In this document: positions 48,149-57,413 of the stretch, one piece after another
How positions within the stretch are numbered: position 1 is the stretch's first letter
How the letters are laid out: every line of letters starts with the position of its first letter
From: AP-15 sp963795485
Lineage (GTDB): Bacteria; Pseudomonadota; Alphaproteobacteria; ATCC43930; CGMCC-115725
Length of the DNA stretch: 64,000 nt
Direction of reading: 5' to 3'
Assembly (NCBI GenBank): GCA_963795485.1
Contig: CAWCIL010000003.1
Coordinates: 1-64,000, forward strand
Translations under genes and position numbers: made by a program
The notes under the pieces: generated by a model
What the model was told of the DNA's origin: nothing
What the model saw: only the letters and a program-made list of their open reading frames with translations
The model's database searches: none

Positions 48149-49689
48149 TCAATCCGATTGGGCAATCAGCTTCTCGAGTTCCAGTTCAGCACGAAGGCTT
48201 TCGCGATCGCGGGAAATCGCGACGACCGCCAATTTCCGATCGCCGCGCCGGTAGGTAAGGGCGCAGTCTCGTGCTTCGAGCCTCCCGTCGATCTCTATCC
48301 GGTCCCATCGCTCGGCGTGACCGACATAGGAGATCATGACGTCGTAGTGCTGGCTCCAAAAGAACGGCACGGCATCAAAGCGCTCCTGCCGCCCGAGGAT
48401 GTTGCGGGCCGCGGTCTGCCCTTGGCGCTCGGCGACGACCCAATGCTCGACGCGAATTCGTTCGCCGGTGAGACGGTCCGGCCAGCGCGCGATGTCACCG
48501 GCGGCGAAGATCCGGGGCACGCTCGTCTCGAGATGTTCGTTCACCAGGATACCGCGATCGCAGGTGAGCCCCGCCCGTTCCGCCAGCGAAATTGCCGGGC
48601 GGACCCCGATCCCGGCGACGACGAGGTCCGCCTCGACGGTCTCCCCGCTCTTCAATGCGACGCTCTGCTCGTCGATCGAGCTGGCTGTGGTGCCGAGATG
48701 GAAGACCACGCCGTGCTCCTCGTGCAGCGAGCGGATGAAATTTCCGACCTCGGCGCCCATGATGCGCTCCATCGGACATGCCTCTGGTGCGACCACATGC
48801 ACTTCTATGTTTCGGGCCCGAAGCGATGCCGCGACTTCGAGGCCGATAAAGCTCGCGCCGATGACAACCGCGCGCCGTGCCGTCAGAGCCTTGGCAACAA
48901 GGGCGCGGCTATCGGCAAGGGTACGCAAATAATGCACGTGTGGCAGACCTGCGCCCGGACCCGCGAGACGCACGGGCTCGGCGCCCGTGGCGAGCAGGAG
49001 CGCGTCATAGGCGTGCGCGGTGCCGTCTTCGAGTTGCACCTCCCGATTCTTCGCGTCGATCGCTATAGCCCGAGCGCGCAGCTGCAGGTCGATTCCGCTG
49101 GTCTCTGTAGAATTCCGGCGATCGGAGCGGAATCCGAGTCCTCGGGAGCGTTGCCGGCGAGGTAGTCCTTGGAAAGATTGGGCCGGTCACAAGGCGCCGA
49201 CTCATCGGCGCTCAGCATCGCAATGCGGCCGGAGTAGCCCTCGTTACGGAGCGTCTCCGCGGCGGCGTTGCCCGCCGCACCGCCTCCCAGGATAACGACC
49301 GATCCAGGCGCACCGGCCGCCACCGATTGTCGTCGTGGCGTCTCTTTCTCAAGTTTTTCCCGAACATACAGAGTGCGGTTTTGCCGCTCGACGCGCCAGC
49401 ATGCGACGGGGTTTAGCGCCGGAGCGCGCAGAGCTTCGCCAGTGCGAAGGCTGAAGCACGCGTGATGCCAGGGACATCGGACGGTATCATCGACGAGGAG
49501 TCCTTCGGCAAGCGGGCCACCGTAATGTGTGCAAACGGCGCCGATCGCAAAGAATTCGTTCCCGCGCCGCGCAAGCATCATCGGCAAGCCGTGCGCGTGT
49601 CCGAGCAACATCGCGCCATCGTCGACTTTGGAAAGGGACACTCCGCGCTCAAGATCGGGCCCGTCGAGTGGTGCTCGTTCTTCGCCCAT
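48149..49689 (-). CDS. Rieske-FAD/NAD(P)-disulphide reductase (AIFL-like), one frameshift
   Basis: An N-terminal Rieske domain binds a [2Fe-2S] cluster through 'AVCTHYGGPLAEG' and 'VRCPWHHACFSLRTGEAL'. A class-I pyridine nucleotide-disulphide oxidoreductase fold follows: FAD site 'VVILGGGAAGNAAAETLR', then after an indel near 49,110 'YDALLLATGAEPVRLAGPG', NAD(P) site 'AVVIGASFIGLEVAASLR' and 'RIFAAGDIARWPDRLTG'. Total about 513 residues. It would pass electrons from NAD(P)H to an unknown acceptor. It is plausibly part of redox or NO/peroxide defence with the neighbouring AhpD-like gene (inference). Confidence 0.87.
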
Positions 49690-49793
49690 TTCGATCCTCC
49701 CTGATGTCAAGTTTTACTAAGGGATTGATCCGATCCGCTGCCGCTGCCTCCGCCAGCGTCCGTGTCGGTCACTTGAGAAGGGCGAGCTCCCAT

Positions 49794-50138
49794 TTATCGC
49801 TGCTGCTCCGCATATTCCCGCATCGCGTCGAGGGCGATAGTTGAATGCGCGTAAGCGGCCCCGGCGCGCATCTCGGCTGCGACCCAGATCGCCTCCATGA
49901 TCTCTTCGGGGGATGCGCCGCCATTGAGCGCCCCAGCCGTGTGACCGCGAATGCAATAGGGGCACTGCGTCGTGTGAGCGACGGCGACGGCAATCAACTG
50001 CTTTATCTTCGCGCTGAGCGCACCCTCCGCAAAGGCTTGGCGGCTGAATTCCTGGAAGGCGCGCAGCTGGTGCGGCGCGAGCTCCCGACGCCGCTCGCGC
50101 GCTTCGTTTGTGGATTGAGGATACATCTCGGTCGCCAT
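49794..50138 (-). CDS. Carboxymuconolactone decarboxylase/AhpD-like protein
   Basis: 114 residues with the family core 'LSAKIKQLIAVAVAHTTQC' and the active 'CPYCIRGHTAGALNGGAS', then 'EEIMEAIWVAAEMRAGAAY'. The CxxC plus His arrangement matches AhpD-type alkylhydroperoxidases, which relay electrons to peroxidases, rather than true decarboxylases. An ATG at 50,138 gives the usual length; an upstream in-frame start at 50,171 exists. It lies about 100 bp upstream of the Rieske-FAD reductase on the same strand, suggesting a redox partnership. Confidence 0.85.
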   Translation of the reverse strand: MATEMYPQSTNEARERRRELAPHQLRAFQEFSRQAFAEGALSAKIKQLIAVAVAHTTQCPYCIRGHTAGALNGGASPEEIMEAIWVAAEMRAGAAYAHSTIALDAMREYAEQQR

Positions 50139-50284
50139 CTCTGCCTCACTTTCCAGTACCCGCTCCCCCACTGCCGGGCTATTTTAGGATGGTGCTCGCG
50201 TAGCGCCTTGTTCTCACTCATTGCACCCCCGCAATCTTGATGAGCGGAGCCGGACGTTCTGCCAGCGACCGCGCGCGATACCGT

Positions 50285-51388
50285 CTACCCCTGGGCTCGG
50301 ACCACCTGTCGCCCAACTCGGTAATGCACCCACATCCAAGAGACGAGGCGGCGAATGGCCGCGGCGCCCGTAGAGCGGAAATCGCATTGATCGGGTATTG
50401 GGATCTGCGCCACCGCTGACGGAGCCAAATTCATGAGGTACCAAAAGAGCGATGCACGGATCGGGCTGTTTGCCCTCTTTTCACCCACGCGGTTGACGCG
50501 AGCCAACACAAAAGTGGAAAAGCCGCTCTTGCTGGCAGACGCGTACGCCCAGTCGCCGACCTCCAGTCTCCTGTCCGTCAGCAGCAGGTCACCTCTGCAG
50601 CATCCAAGCGGCCCCAGCCGCAGATCATCGGCGGCGACGCAGTAAATTTGCGTATCGTCATCGATTACGCTTGCCGGTCCCCCGCGAAGCCAGCGTTCAG
50701 CAGCCGCGACGGCCCGGCCGCGCAGCCAGTGGCCGACAGCCCGCTGGAGCGAGCCCTGATAGCCGAACAAAGCCAGATCGCTGAGCAGGCGATCGTGCCC
50801 ATCCCCCAGAGGCAGGGCGTGCTTGAGAATCGCGCTATTTCGCGGGTTTCCTTCCACCAGAGCCAGCTGCCGGTCGGGTGGGCGGCGCAGAAAATGGGCA
50901 GTGTTTCCGAACCGACTGTTCAGCTTCTCATCGGTGCTGATGTCGCGCGCGGTGAGGTTGTGGACCTGCGTCACCTCAAGCCAGCCGATCGCGAATAGAC
51001 GGGGAACATCCTCGATCGGCCGCGGCATCAATCCGGCATAGAACACGAGAAGGTCGCCCGGTCCGAGCCGAAGCAACTGGTTGCGCTTTCGCGGTGCCGC
51101 GTCGCCGTAGGTGAAGGAGGTGAAATCCGGGTTGACATGCGGGGCGAGGCTCGCAATCCGCGGGGGCAGGAGCGCTGCCAAGGATGACGCTCGCCGCGTC
51201 GGCAGCGTCGCAAAAGTAAGAGGACATCGGGTCGGTACCGCTTCAGGGATAGGAACATATTCAAAGCTCCCATCACTGAATATCGGTGCCAACGCGCCGC
51301 CCGTCCCGCGATCGATCCCGACCCGGAGCAAAAGCGCGTTCCTGCCCGAGCGCTCCTTCGCCTTCGCGGGGGCGGCGCGGCTTTTCAA
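50285..51388 (-). CDS. Nmad3-like (nucleotide modification associated domain 3) protein
   Basis: 367 residues, intact. The beginning 'ALLLRVGIDRGTGGALAPI' with 'DGSFEYVPIPEAVPTRCP' and later 'LRLGPGDLLVFYAGLMP' and 'RLFAIGWLEVTQV' fits the Nmad3 family, found in phage and bacterial loci linked to DNA or nucleotide base modification. Its ATG overlaps the sdhB stop (51,385-51,388), so the two are translationally coupled, which is unexpected. The link to metabolism is unexplained. No modification enzyme is adjacent. Confidence 0.65.
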   Translation of the reverse strand: MKSRAAPAKAKERSGRNALLLRVGIDRGTGGALAPIFSDGSFEYVPIPEAVPTRCPLTFATLPTRRASSLAALLPPRIASLAPHVNPDFTSFTYGDAAPRKRNQLLRLGPGDLLVFYAGLMPRPIEDVPRLFAIGWLEVTQVHNLTARDISTDEKLNSRFGNTAHFLRRPPDRQLALVEGNPRNSAILKHALPLGDGHDRLLSDLALFGYQGSLQRAVGHWLRGRAVAAAERWLRGGPASVIDDDTQIYCVAADDLRLGPLGCCRGDLLLTDRRLEVGDWAYASASKSGFSTFVLARVNRVGEKRANSPIRASLFWYLMNLAPSAVAQIPIPDQCDFRSTGAAAIRRLVSWMWVHYRVGRQVVRAQG

Positions 51389-52188
51389 GAGCGCCGCTCG
51401 AGGATCGTCCTTTTGATCAGAGCGATCGCTTTACCGGGATTGAGTCCTTTGGGGCAGGTCCGCGTACAGTTCATGATCGTGTGGCAGCGATAGAGACGGA
51501 ACGGGTCGTGAAGATCATCGAGGCGCTCTTCGATCGCCTCGTCGCGACTGTCTGCGATCCAGCGATAGGCTTGGAGCAGGACCGCTGGACCAAGATAGCG
51601 CTCGCCGGTCCACCACCAGCTCGGACAGGCCCCGGTGCAGCAGAAGCAGAGGATGCACTCCCAGTAGCCATCGATGCGGGAGCGTTCCTCAATCGACTGC
51701 CGCCTCTCACCGTCGGGCGGCGGCGGGGTCTCCGCCCGCAGCCACGGCTTGATCAGGTGGTATTGCGCGTAGGAAGGGCTGAGATCCACAACAAGATCCT
51801 TGATCACATCCATGTGGTTCAGCGGATAGACCATGACGTCACCGCGGATATCCGCGATCGGCATAATGCAGGCGAGGTGGTTGGCGCCGTCGATATTCAT
51901 GCTGCAGGAGCCGCAAATTCCTTCGCGGCAGGATCGGCGAAAGGCCAAGGTGGTATCGATCTCGTTCTTGATCTTGATCAGCGCATCGAGGACCATCGGA
52001 CCGCAATTGTCGGGATCGATTGTGAAAGTGTCGAGCCGCGGCCGCGCGCGTGTGTCGGGGTCATAACGATAGATTTGAAATCGCTTGACGCGCTCCGCGC
52101 CGGCAGGTGCGGGCCATAGTCTGCCTGTCTGCGCCCGTGAGTTTGGTGGCAGCCCAATACCACTCGGCAGCGGCGGTCGTTTCATCAT
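51385..52188 (-). CDS. sdhB: Succinate dehydrogenase iron-sulfur subunit (orphan)
   Basis: 267 residues, intact. The N-terminal [2Fe-2S] domain has 'AFRRSCREGICGSCSMNID' and 'HLACIMP'. The C-terminal domain binds [4Fe-4S] and [3Fe-4S] clusters through 'ECILCFCCTGACPSWWW' and 'YRCHTIMNCTRTCPKGLNP'. It transfers electrons from the flavoprotein SdhA to quinone. No sdhA, sdhC or sdhD is nearby, so it must assemble with chromosomal subunits or replace a damaged SdhB. It overlaps the Nmad3-like gene. The upstream region contains the second copy of the Fnr-box module. Confidence 0.92.
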   Translation of the reverse strand: MMKRPPLPSGIGLPPNSRAQTGRLWPAPAGAERVKRFQIYRYDPDTRARPRLDTFTIDPDNCGPMVLDALIKIKNEIDTTLAFRRSCREGICGSCSMNIDGANHLACIMPIADIRGDVMVYPLNHMDVIKDLVVDLSPSYAQYHLIKPWLRAETPPPPDGERRQSIEERSRIDGYWECILCFCCTGACPSWWWTGERYLGPAVLLQAYRWIADSRDEAIEERLDDLHDPFRLYRCHTIMNCTRTCPKGLNPGKAIALIKRTILERRS

Positions 52189-52499
52189 CGTTCCTTGCGG
52201 CCCGGAACTCGGCCTTCAAAGCTCCTCTACCTTCCTCGATGTCGCACAGTCTCTCACGACGTTCAGCAGCAAAATGGGTGAAGCCGCCCAGCACGGAGCT
52301 GTACTTGACGCAAGACCGGCAGAGAACCGCTTATAGGTCCTCCTCCAGAAATTCATGCGGCGGCCCCGTATCGCGGATCAAAAACTGAGTTGGGCCTCGA
52401 GGCTCGCCTGACGACACCACGCATCCTCCTCGGTTGCGACACGATCTGCGAGGTTTCTCGTGACGTGAGCAGCTGCCGAGGAGAGACACCGATTTTGGA
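52189..52499. other. Leader region of sdhB
   Basis: A minus-strand frame (52,061-52,294) gives 'MLGGFTHFAAERRERLCDI' and overlaps the sdhB start; it is not convincing. Otherwise nothing coding is seen. The region connects the duplicated module to sdhB and may be a long 5' leader. Confidence 0.3.
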
Positions 52500-52680
52500 A
52501 TCAGCGTAGCGGCTGGGCAGGTCGGCGCCTTGATCTTACACATTGATCGAGAGCAAATGACCTGCGAAACGACACTCCAGGGCTCTCACACCGCTCGGTC
52601 ACAGACTTTTCGGACGCACCCCGCCGGAGATTCAGCACGCCGGCTCTCGGGTTTGTTGTTCCAGATCAATGTCGGGAAAC
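52500..52680. repeat. Duplicated intergenic regulatory module, copy 2
   Basis: This is the counterpart of 34,885-35,080, with the same order of blocks and the same two Fnr-like sites: TTGATCGAGAGCAA (52,543-52,556) and TTGTTCCAGATCAA (52,656-52,669), the latter followed by 'tgtcggga' as in copy 1. It sits between divergent genes (sdhB leftward, membrane protein rightward), as copy 1 sits between ctaD and osmC. Confidence 0.7.
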
Positions 52681-52758
52681 AGAGCGGACTCGGTTCTTGC
52701 TCCTAATATACCCGGCCACGCTTGGGTCCGCCGTGTACCTGAATCGAGGAGGTCAGAA

Positions 52759-53415
52759 ATGGCTATTTATGTGGAAGGCAAAGGGTTTGCGAGCGAAGCA
52801 GAGCCCGTCGGCCTGCTGACCGAGGGTGCCGCCGGGATTGCAGCCATCGTCCTCGCCATCATTGCCCTCGCTGGAATCAAGGTCGAGGCCCTGGCGTCGA
52901 TCACGACAATCGTCATCGGGATCGCGTTGATCGTCCAGGCGTTCAACAACGTTGCCGAACATTGGAAAGCGGCGACGGACAATCCCGCAATGGCTCAGCA
53001 GAGAGCCCAGATCGGCGGCGAAGTCATGGTCAATTGCCTGTCCGGTATCAGCGGGATTGTGCTCGGGATTTTGGCGCTCGTCGGGGCCAACGCTGTGCAT
53101 CTCGTGCCCGCCGCCCTGGTCGTTTTCGGCGGTGCCTTGCTCCTCAGCGGCGGCGTCTCCATGCGGCTCGCAGCCGTCCCGATGGTTCCCTCCGCAGGTC
53201 AGACACAGGTCGTCTTCTATGAGGGTTCGGCTGCGGCCAGCGGGATGGAGATCCTGGTCGGGATCGCCGCGATCGTGCTGGGGATCCTGTCGCTGATCAT
53301 GACCGCGACTTGGGTGCTGGTACTGGTCGGTTTCATCGCGGTTGGCGCCGCGCTGCTGATGGTCGGCGCGGCGTTCAGCGGCGCCCTCCTCCGCTTGTTC
53401 ACTTCGACCGCCTGA
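52759..53415 (+). CDS. Polytopic membrane protein, 218 aa
   Basis: The start at 52,759 follows 'gaggaggtcaga'. Six hydrophobic helices are visible, for example 'GIAAIVLAIIALAGIKVEA', 'ITTIVIGIALIVQAFNNV', 'LSGISGIVLGILALVGANA', 'VPAALVVFGGALLLSGGV' and 'VLVLVGFIAVGAALLMVGA'. The two halves resemble each other, suggesting an internal duplication. It is reminiscent of HdeD-type acid-stress membrane proteins but I cannot assign it. It is controlled from the duplicated Fnr-box module. Confidence 0.7.
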   Translation: MAIYVEGKGFASEAEPVGLLTEGAAGIAAIVLAIIALAGIKVEALASITTIVIGIALIVQAFNNVAEHWKAATDNPAMAQQRAQIGGEVMVNCLSGISGIVLGILALVGANAVHLVPAALVVFGGALLLSGGVSMRLAAVPMVPSAGQTQVVFYEGSAAASGMEILVGIAAIVLGILSLIMTATWVLVLVGFIAVGAALLMVGAAFSGALLRLFTSTA

Positions 53416-53428
53416 TGTCCATCCATCT

Positions 53429-53586
53429 TCAATGACGCCTGGGCTCGCTTCCCAGATGCCATTGCTCGATCCGTTCGGGCGATGCAACCGCATTGGAGCC
53501 TGTGTCTCGGGCGGAGATGGCAGCCGCCGCGGCGGCGACCATCGCGATCCACATGACGATCGACGACCGTTTGCGGCGTGAAATAA
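53429..53586 (-). CDS. Possible small membrane protein
   Basis: A short leftward frame encodes a basic start 'SRRKRSSIVMWIAMVAAAA' with one hydrophobic helix and a tail 'SPERIEQWHLGSEP'. Composition is protein-like, but length and lack of homologues leave it doubtful. It converges with the membrane protein gene on the other strand. Confidence 0.3.
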
Positions 53587-53767
53587 GACCACCGTCCCCT
53601 ACACATCCCAAATGAAGGCAGGCCATGGGCATCCACCTTTCCCCCCGCGCGGAAGCCCCTTCCGAGTATCGCGGAGATCCTACGGCGTAGGGTCCCCCGA
53701 CCGCCGTTGGATCTCTGGACGTGGCGGAAAAAGGTCAGGGCTTGGCACCGTTGCCTTGGAGTTTGCA

Positions 53768-54161
53768 ATGGCGACCTCAACGAAGCAACTCGACATCAGG
53801 CTGAAACGTGCTTACGAGCGGCCTTCGGCGATCGATGGTACGCGCATTCTCATCGACCGGCTTTGGCCTCGCGGCGTGACAAAGGAGGAGGCGGCCATCG
53901 ATCAGTGGTTCCACGATGTCGCTCCGAGCCATGAGTTAAGGCGTTGGTTCGGCCACGATGTCAGTCGCTGGGAGGAATTCCAGCGGCGATACATGGCCGA
54001 GCTCGAACACCATAGCGCTAAGGTTGAGGAATTGCTGCAGCTGGCCCGCAAAGGGCCGGTAACACTCGTCTTCGGTGCGCGCGATGCGGAGCACAATGAC
54101 GCCGTAGTGCTGAAGCAGGCACCTCCTCGAGCGCTCGAAACGGCACGCCGCCGGCATCTGA
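53768..54161 (+). CDS. DUF488 family protein, one frameshift
   Basis: 'MATSTKQLDIRLKRAYE' begins a DUF488 protein: 'DGTRILIDRLWPRGVTKEE', 'IDQWFHDVAPSHELRRWFG', 'WEEFQRRYMAEL', 'KGPVTLVFGARDAEHNDAV'. After 'VVLKQA' one extra C near 54,123 shifts the frame; corrected, it ends 'LLERSKRHAAGI' with TGA at 54,159-54,161. The family is widespread and sometimes linked to stress, but its activity is not established. A second, fragmentary DUF488 gene is at about 61,770. Confidence 0.85.
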
Positions 54162-54312
54162 GGCAGCATCTCTGTTTTTTCGATCTTCGGTCAATCGCCT
54201 CATTGGAGGCGGCAAGCCAGCAGACCGGCCTTCCCTCGGAGGCCACCAAGCGGCGAGGAACACGCGGTCGCCGGCCATTCCTTCGCCGTCATCTGCGTCA
54301 CGAAGAGGTTGA

Positions 54313-55575
54313 TCAGTGGCGGCCGCCCCGCATCGCCCATGCGGCTGCGGTCGAGCCCAAAGCCATGGTGACAAACGCTGCAGCCCAACCCATAGCGCTG
54401 CCAGCACCGCCGAACCGGTCGAGCGCGAAACCGACCGCGACTGGACCGAGAAAAGCCGCAGTGTAGCCGGTAAAGGCGTAAGCGGCGAGCGCCGTCCCCC
54501 GTCGTGCCGGGTCGGCCGCTGTGACCGCGCCGCTGGAGAGCGCGCCGGCATCGGCGATGCTGGTGATCTGCGCCAGCATCAGCAACGGCAGGACCACGAC
54601 GGTCGGCCCGCCCGCCGTCGCGGCCAGCCCCAGGCAGACCAGCATCGACGTCAGGCAGGTCGCGACAATCGCCCGTCGCCCATAGCGCAATGCGATCTCT
54701 GCCACGGCGACGCTGATCGGAAAGCCTGCCAAGGAGGCGAGCCCCGAGATCACTGCCAACCCGGGCAACGGCAGGTAATTATGAGGCAGGCTCAGCGTCC
54801 AGGAGAGATATGCCACAAACCAGACCCGCACAGCGAACACTTCCCACGTGTTGCCGGCAAAGGCCAGCACATAGGCCATCAGGGCGCGATCGCGGAGCAC
54901 AGGTCGAAAGTCGAGGAAGCGAGTCTCGGCCCACGAGTGCGCCGATGCCGTGGGCAACAGGGTGATCGCCGCGATCGCCAACAACGGACCAATTCCGGTT
55001 ACGACAAACGTAGCTCGCCAGCCAAAGGTGGTATCGGCGATGCCGGCGATCAGGAACGAGCCGGCGCTGCCGAGTGCGTAGGACGAGGTGTAGACAGCGG
55101 CGCCGCGCGAGCGCGATCGACCCTCGACACGCTCCACCAGGAGCTTCAAGCCGGGCATATGGACACCCGCAAGCGCCACGCCGCTCAGGAAACGCAATAG
55201 AAGCGCCACCCAGAAACCGTCTGCGTAGCCGGCAAAGGCGAAGCTGCAGCAAGCGCCGAGGAGAGAGCAGGCGACGAACACCCAGCGGCCATCGACCCCG
55301 TCCGTCGCGCCCGCTAATACCGGGACCGACGCCGCATAACCGGCAAAGTAGATGCCCCCGATCCAGCCGGCCTCGCTGGCGGTCAGGCTCCAATCCGCTG
55401 TAATCTGGGGCATAACCGCCGCGAACGTCGCGAGTGGTGCCAGGTTCGCCACCAAACCGAACGCCAGTACAGCGGTGACCCTGCCGCTTTTGATGCTTCT
55501 GCAGGGCAGGGCCACGCCGCGGTCCTTTCTCGCTTGATCTCCCTTAAGACTGGTCGGGACCGGCAAAGCAGTCAC
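54313..55575 (-). CDS. Major facilitator superfamily transporter
   Basis: 420 residues, intact, with about twelve hydrophobic segments. The motif-A-like loop after helix 2 reads 'LAGATDGVDGRWVFV'. Other segments are 'SYALGSAGSFLIAGIADTT' and 'GYTAAFLGPVAVGFALDRF'. The layout resembles the cyanate/nitrate-type and drug-exporter branches of MFS, but substrate cannot be assigned. It is the only obvious transporter in the cargo. No regulator is adjacent. Confidence 0.85.
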   Translation of the reverse strand: MTALPVPTSLKGDQARKDRGVALPCRSIKSGRVTAVLAFGLVANLAPLATFAAVMPQITADWSLTASEAGWIGGIYFAGYAASVPVLAGATDGVDGRWVFVACSLLGACCSFAFAGYADGFWVALLLRFLSGVALAGVHMPGLKLLVERVEGRSRSRGAAVYTSSYALGSAGSFLIAGIADTTFGWRATFVVTGIGPLLAIAAITLLPTASAHSWAETRFLDFRPVLRDRALMAYVLAFAGNTWEVFAVRVWFVAYLSWTLSLPHNYLPLPGLAVISGLASLAGFPISVAVAEIALRYGRRAIVATCLTSMLVCLGLAATAGGPTVVVLPLLMLAQITSIADAGALSSGAVTAADPARRGTALAAYAFTGYTAAFLGPVAVGFALDRFGGAGSAMGWAAAFVTMALGSTAAAWAMRGGRH

Positions 55576-55848
55576 GCGCGATCGCTTCGGGCTCGCCCGA
55601 AGCGATCGTGCGGTAGTTATGCTGGCACGGGGCCGATCACGCTCGATCTACCCATGCGTGAGCCTGGCGGGTTACCCCGCGTCACCGCCAGGAATGTGGT
55701 CATAGGCTATACCGAAGCCGGCCGGCCTCATTCCGGTCTCAGAGGACCATGCTCGATTACCCGCCGACTCGCTCGACGGCATTGATCCGGATCAATGCGC
55801 ATCCGGTTCGGTTGAGCGAAAATTGGCCGAACTCTAAGGAGAACGGCG
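55576..55848. other. Intergenic between MFS and CBS genes
   Basis: A divergent region with the palindromic 'cgatcgcttcgggctcgcccgaagcgatcg' hairpin at about 55,579-55,608 (stem CGATCGCTTCGGG / CCCGAAGCGATCG), and a perfect Fnr-type box at 55,782. The hairpin sits near the 5' side of the MFS gene and may be an operator. Confidence 0.5.
55782..55795. promoter_or_regulatory. Fnr-type box TTGATCCGGATCAA
   Basis: A fully palindromic 14-bp site matching TTGAT-N4-ATCAA, centred about 60 bp before the CBS-domain gene and well placed to activate it and possibly the downstream NO-reductase cluster. Confidence 0.78.
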
Positions 55849-56539
55849 ATGAAGGTTGCCGAGGTGATGACGCGCGGGGTGATCTCGATCGCGCCCACCA
55901 ATTCGATGAAGAAGGCGGCGCAACTGATGCTGCAATACGATATGAGCGGCTTCCCGGTGATGGACCGCGGCAAGCTTGTCGGGATCGTCACCGAGGGCGA
56001 TTTCCTGCGTCGGGCTGAGATCGGAACCGAGCGGCATCGCACCCGATGGATCGAACTCCTCGTTGCCCCAGGCCAGCTTGCGGAGGAATACGCGCATGCG
56101 CATGGGCGCAAGGTCGAGGAGGTGATGACCCGCGACGTCGTGACGGTCGCCGAGGACGCTTCTCTCGAAGAAGCGGTGCGGCTCCTGGAACGCCACCACA
56201 TCAAGCGGCTTCCGGTGGTCAAGGGCGGCGCGATGGTCGGCATCATCAGCCGCGCCAACCTGTTGCACGCATTCATCGTCGGTTCGTCCGAAGGCCGCCA
56301 GCGAGCCATCGATGGGCGACGCGGCGATTCGCGACGCGCTCATGGCGACACTCGACAAAGAGCCTTGGGCGCCCCACGGCGTCGTCAATGCGATCGTCGA
56401 GAACGGGATCGTCGATTTCGGGGGAGTGATACGCGACGAGCGGCAGCGCCTTGCTCTCCGTATCGCCGCGGAAAACATCCCGGGCGTCAAAGAAGTGCGC
56501 GACCATCGCCTCGAGCTCGATCCAGGCACTGTTGGATGA
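55849..56539 (+). CDS. CBS-CBS-BON domain protein, one frameshift
   Basis: Two CBS motifs ('KVAEVMTRGVISIAPTNSM' to 'GKLVGIVTEGDFLRR', and 'KVEEVMTRDVVTVAEDASL' to 'GAMVGIISRANLLHA') form a Bateman module that commonly binds adenine nucleotides. After an indel near 56,315 a BON domain follows: 'AIRDALMATLDKEPWAPHG', 'VENGIVDFGGVIRDERQRL', 'AAENIPGVKEVRDHRLEL'. This combination is frequent in anaerobic or stress regulons of Rhizobiales. The perfect Fnr-type box upstream fits that. Confidence 0.85.
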
Positions 56540-56844
56540 CCGGAGAATTTTGCCGCAGCGGCCGAAGACGCAGTCGCCCCGGCTGCGGACGATTTTATCG
56601 ACTGGCGTCGCCGCCGCCTGTCCATCGGTCGCCGCTGATATCGCGAAGGGCGATAGTTGCGAGGGCTACGATAATCGGCTTGTCGGGCTGCGGCGCGGAC
56701 AGCAATTTGCGCCGGCGGGGGGCAGCAATCGCCGGAAAAGACTCGCTGCGCGACACTATTTCGAAATGAATAGGAGATCGCCCCCACCAAGGGCATAGGC
56801 TCCGACACCGGTTTCGTGTGACGGGTTCTAAGGGCGGAACAGCC
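56540..56844. other. Intergenic before NO-reductase cluster
   Basis: About 300 bp without a clear gene. The Shine-Dalgarno for the next gene is not strong ('gggcggaacagcc'). An AT-richer patch near 56,755-56,775 ('actatttcgaaatgaatagg') may include a promoter. Confidence 0.3.
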
Positions 56845-57321
56845 ATGGATGGTGTTGTCCTCGCGCGGGCCTTGCATGTCCTCGCCGTGGTCATCTGGAT
56901 CGGCGGCGTGGCGATGGCGACCACTGTCGCGCTGCCGGCGGTTCGGCGCGGCGATCTCGGCGCCGATCGGCTCAGGGCCTTCCAGGCGATCGAGCACCGC
57001 TTTGTTTGGCAGGCGCGGAGCGCGGTCATCATCGTCGGCCTGACCGGCTTCTACATGACGGCGCGCCTGGATCTGTGGGAGCGGTTCCATTCGGCGGTGT
57101 TTTGGTGGATGCACGCCATGGTCGGCCTGTGGTTGTTGTTCACCCTCATCCTATTCGTGGCCGAGCCGTTCATTCTCCACCGGCGCTTTCACGAATGGGC
57201 GACGGCGGCGCCGGAGGTCGCCTTTGCATGGCTGCATCGGGCGCACTGGGTTCTCCTCGTGCTCAGCCTGGTCACGATCTTCGGCGCGGTCGCGGGCAGC
57301 CAGGGATGGTCCGTATTCTGA
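56845..57321 (+). CDS. CopD/DUF2269-like integral membrane protein
   Basis: 158 residues from ATG 56,845 with four membrane helices: 'VLARALHVLAVVIWIGGVA', 'ARSAVIIVGLTGFYMTARL', 'WWMHAMVGLWLLFTLILFV' and 'HWVLLVLSLVTIFGAVAG'. Conserved His in the first helix and 'WWMHAMVG' suggest heme or metal binding of the CopD type. It is encoded directly before the NO reductase, a frequent neighbourhood, and may help its assembly or electron supply (inference). Confidence 0.75.
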   Translation: MDGVVLARALHVLAVVIWIGGVAMATTVALPAVRRGDLGADRLRAFQAIEHRFVWQARSAVIIVGLTGFYMTARLDLWERFHSAVFWWMHAMVGLWLLFTLILFVAEPFILHRRFHEWATAAPEVAFAWLHRAHWVLLVLSLVTIFGAVAGSQGWSVF

Positions 57322-57413
57322 GCCGGAGGCAGGGCTGTCCTGCCACGGATCGGGCCCTTTGCGAGGCGGAGGGAAACAACGCTGGAATGCCAATTGCCCA
57401 GAGGAGAAAAACG

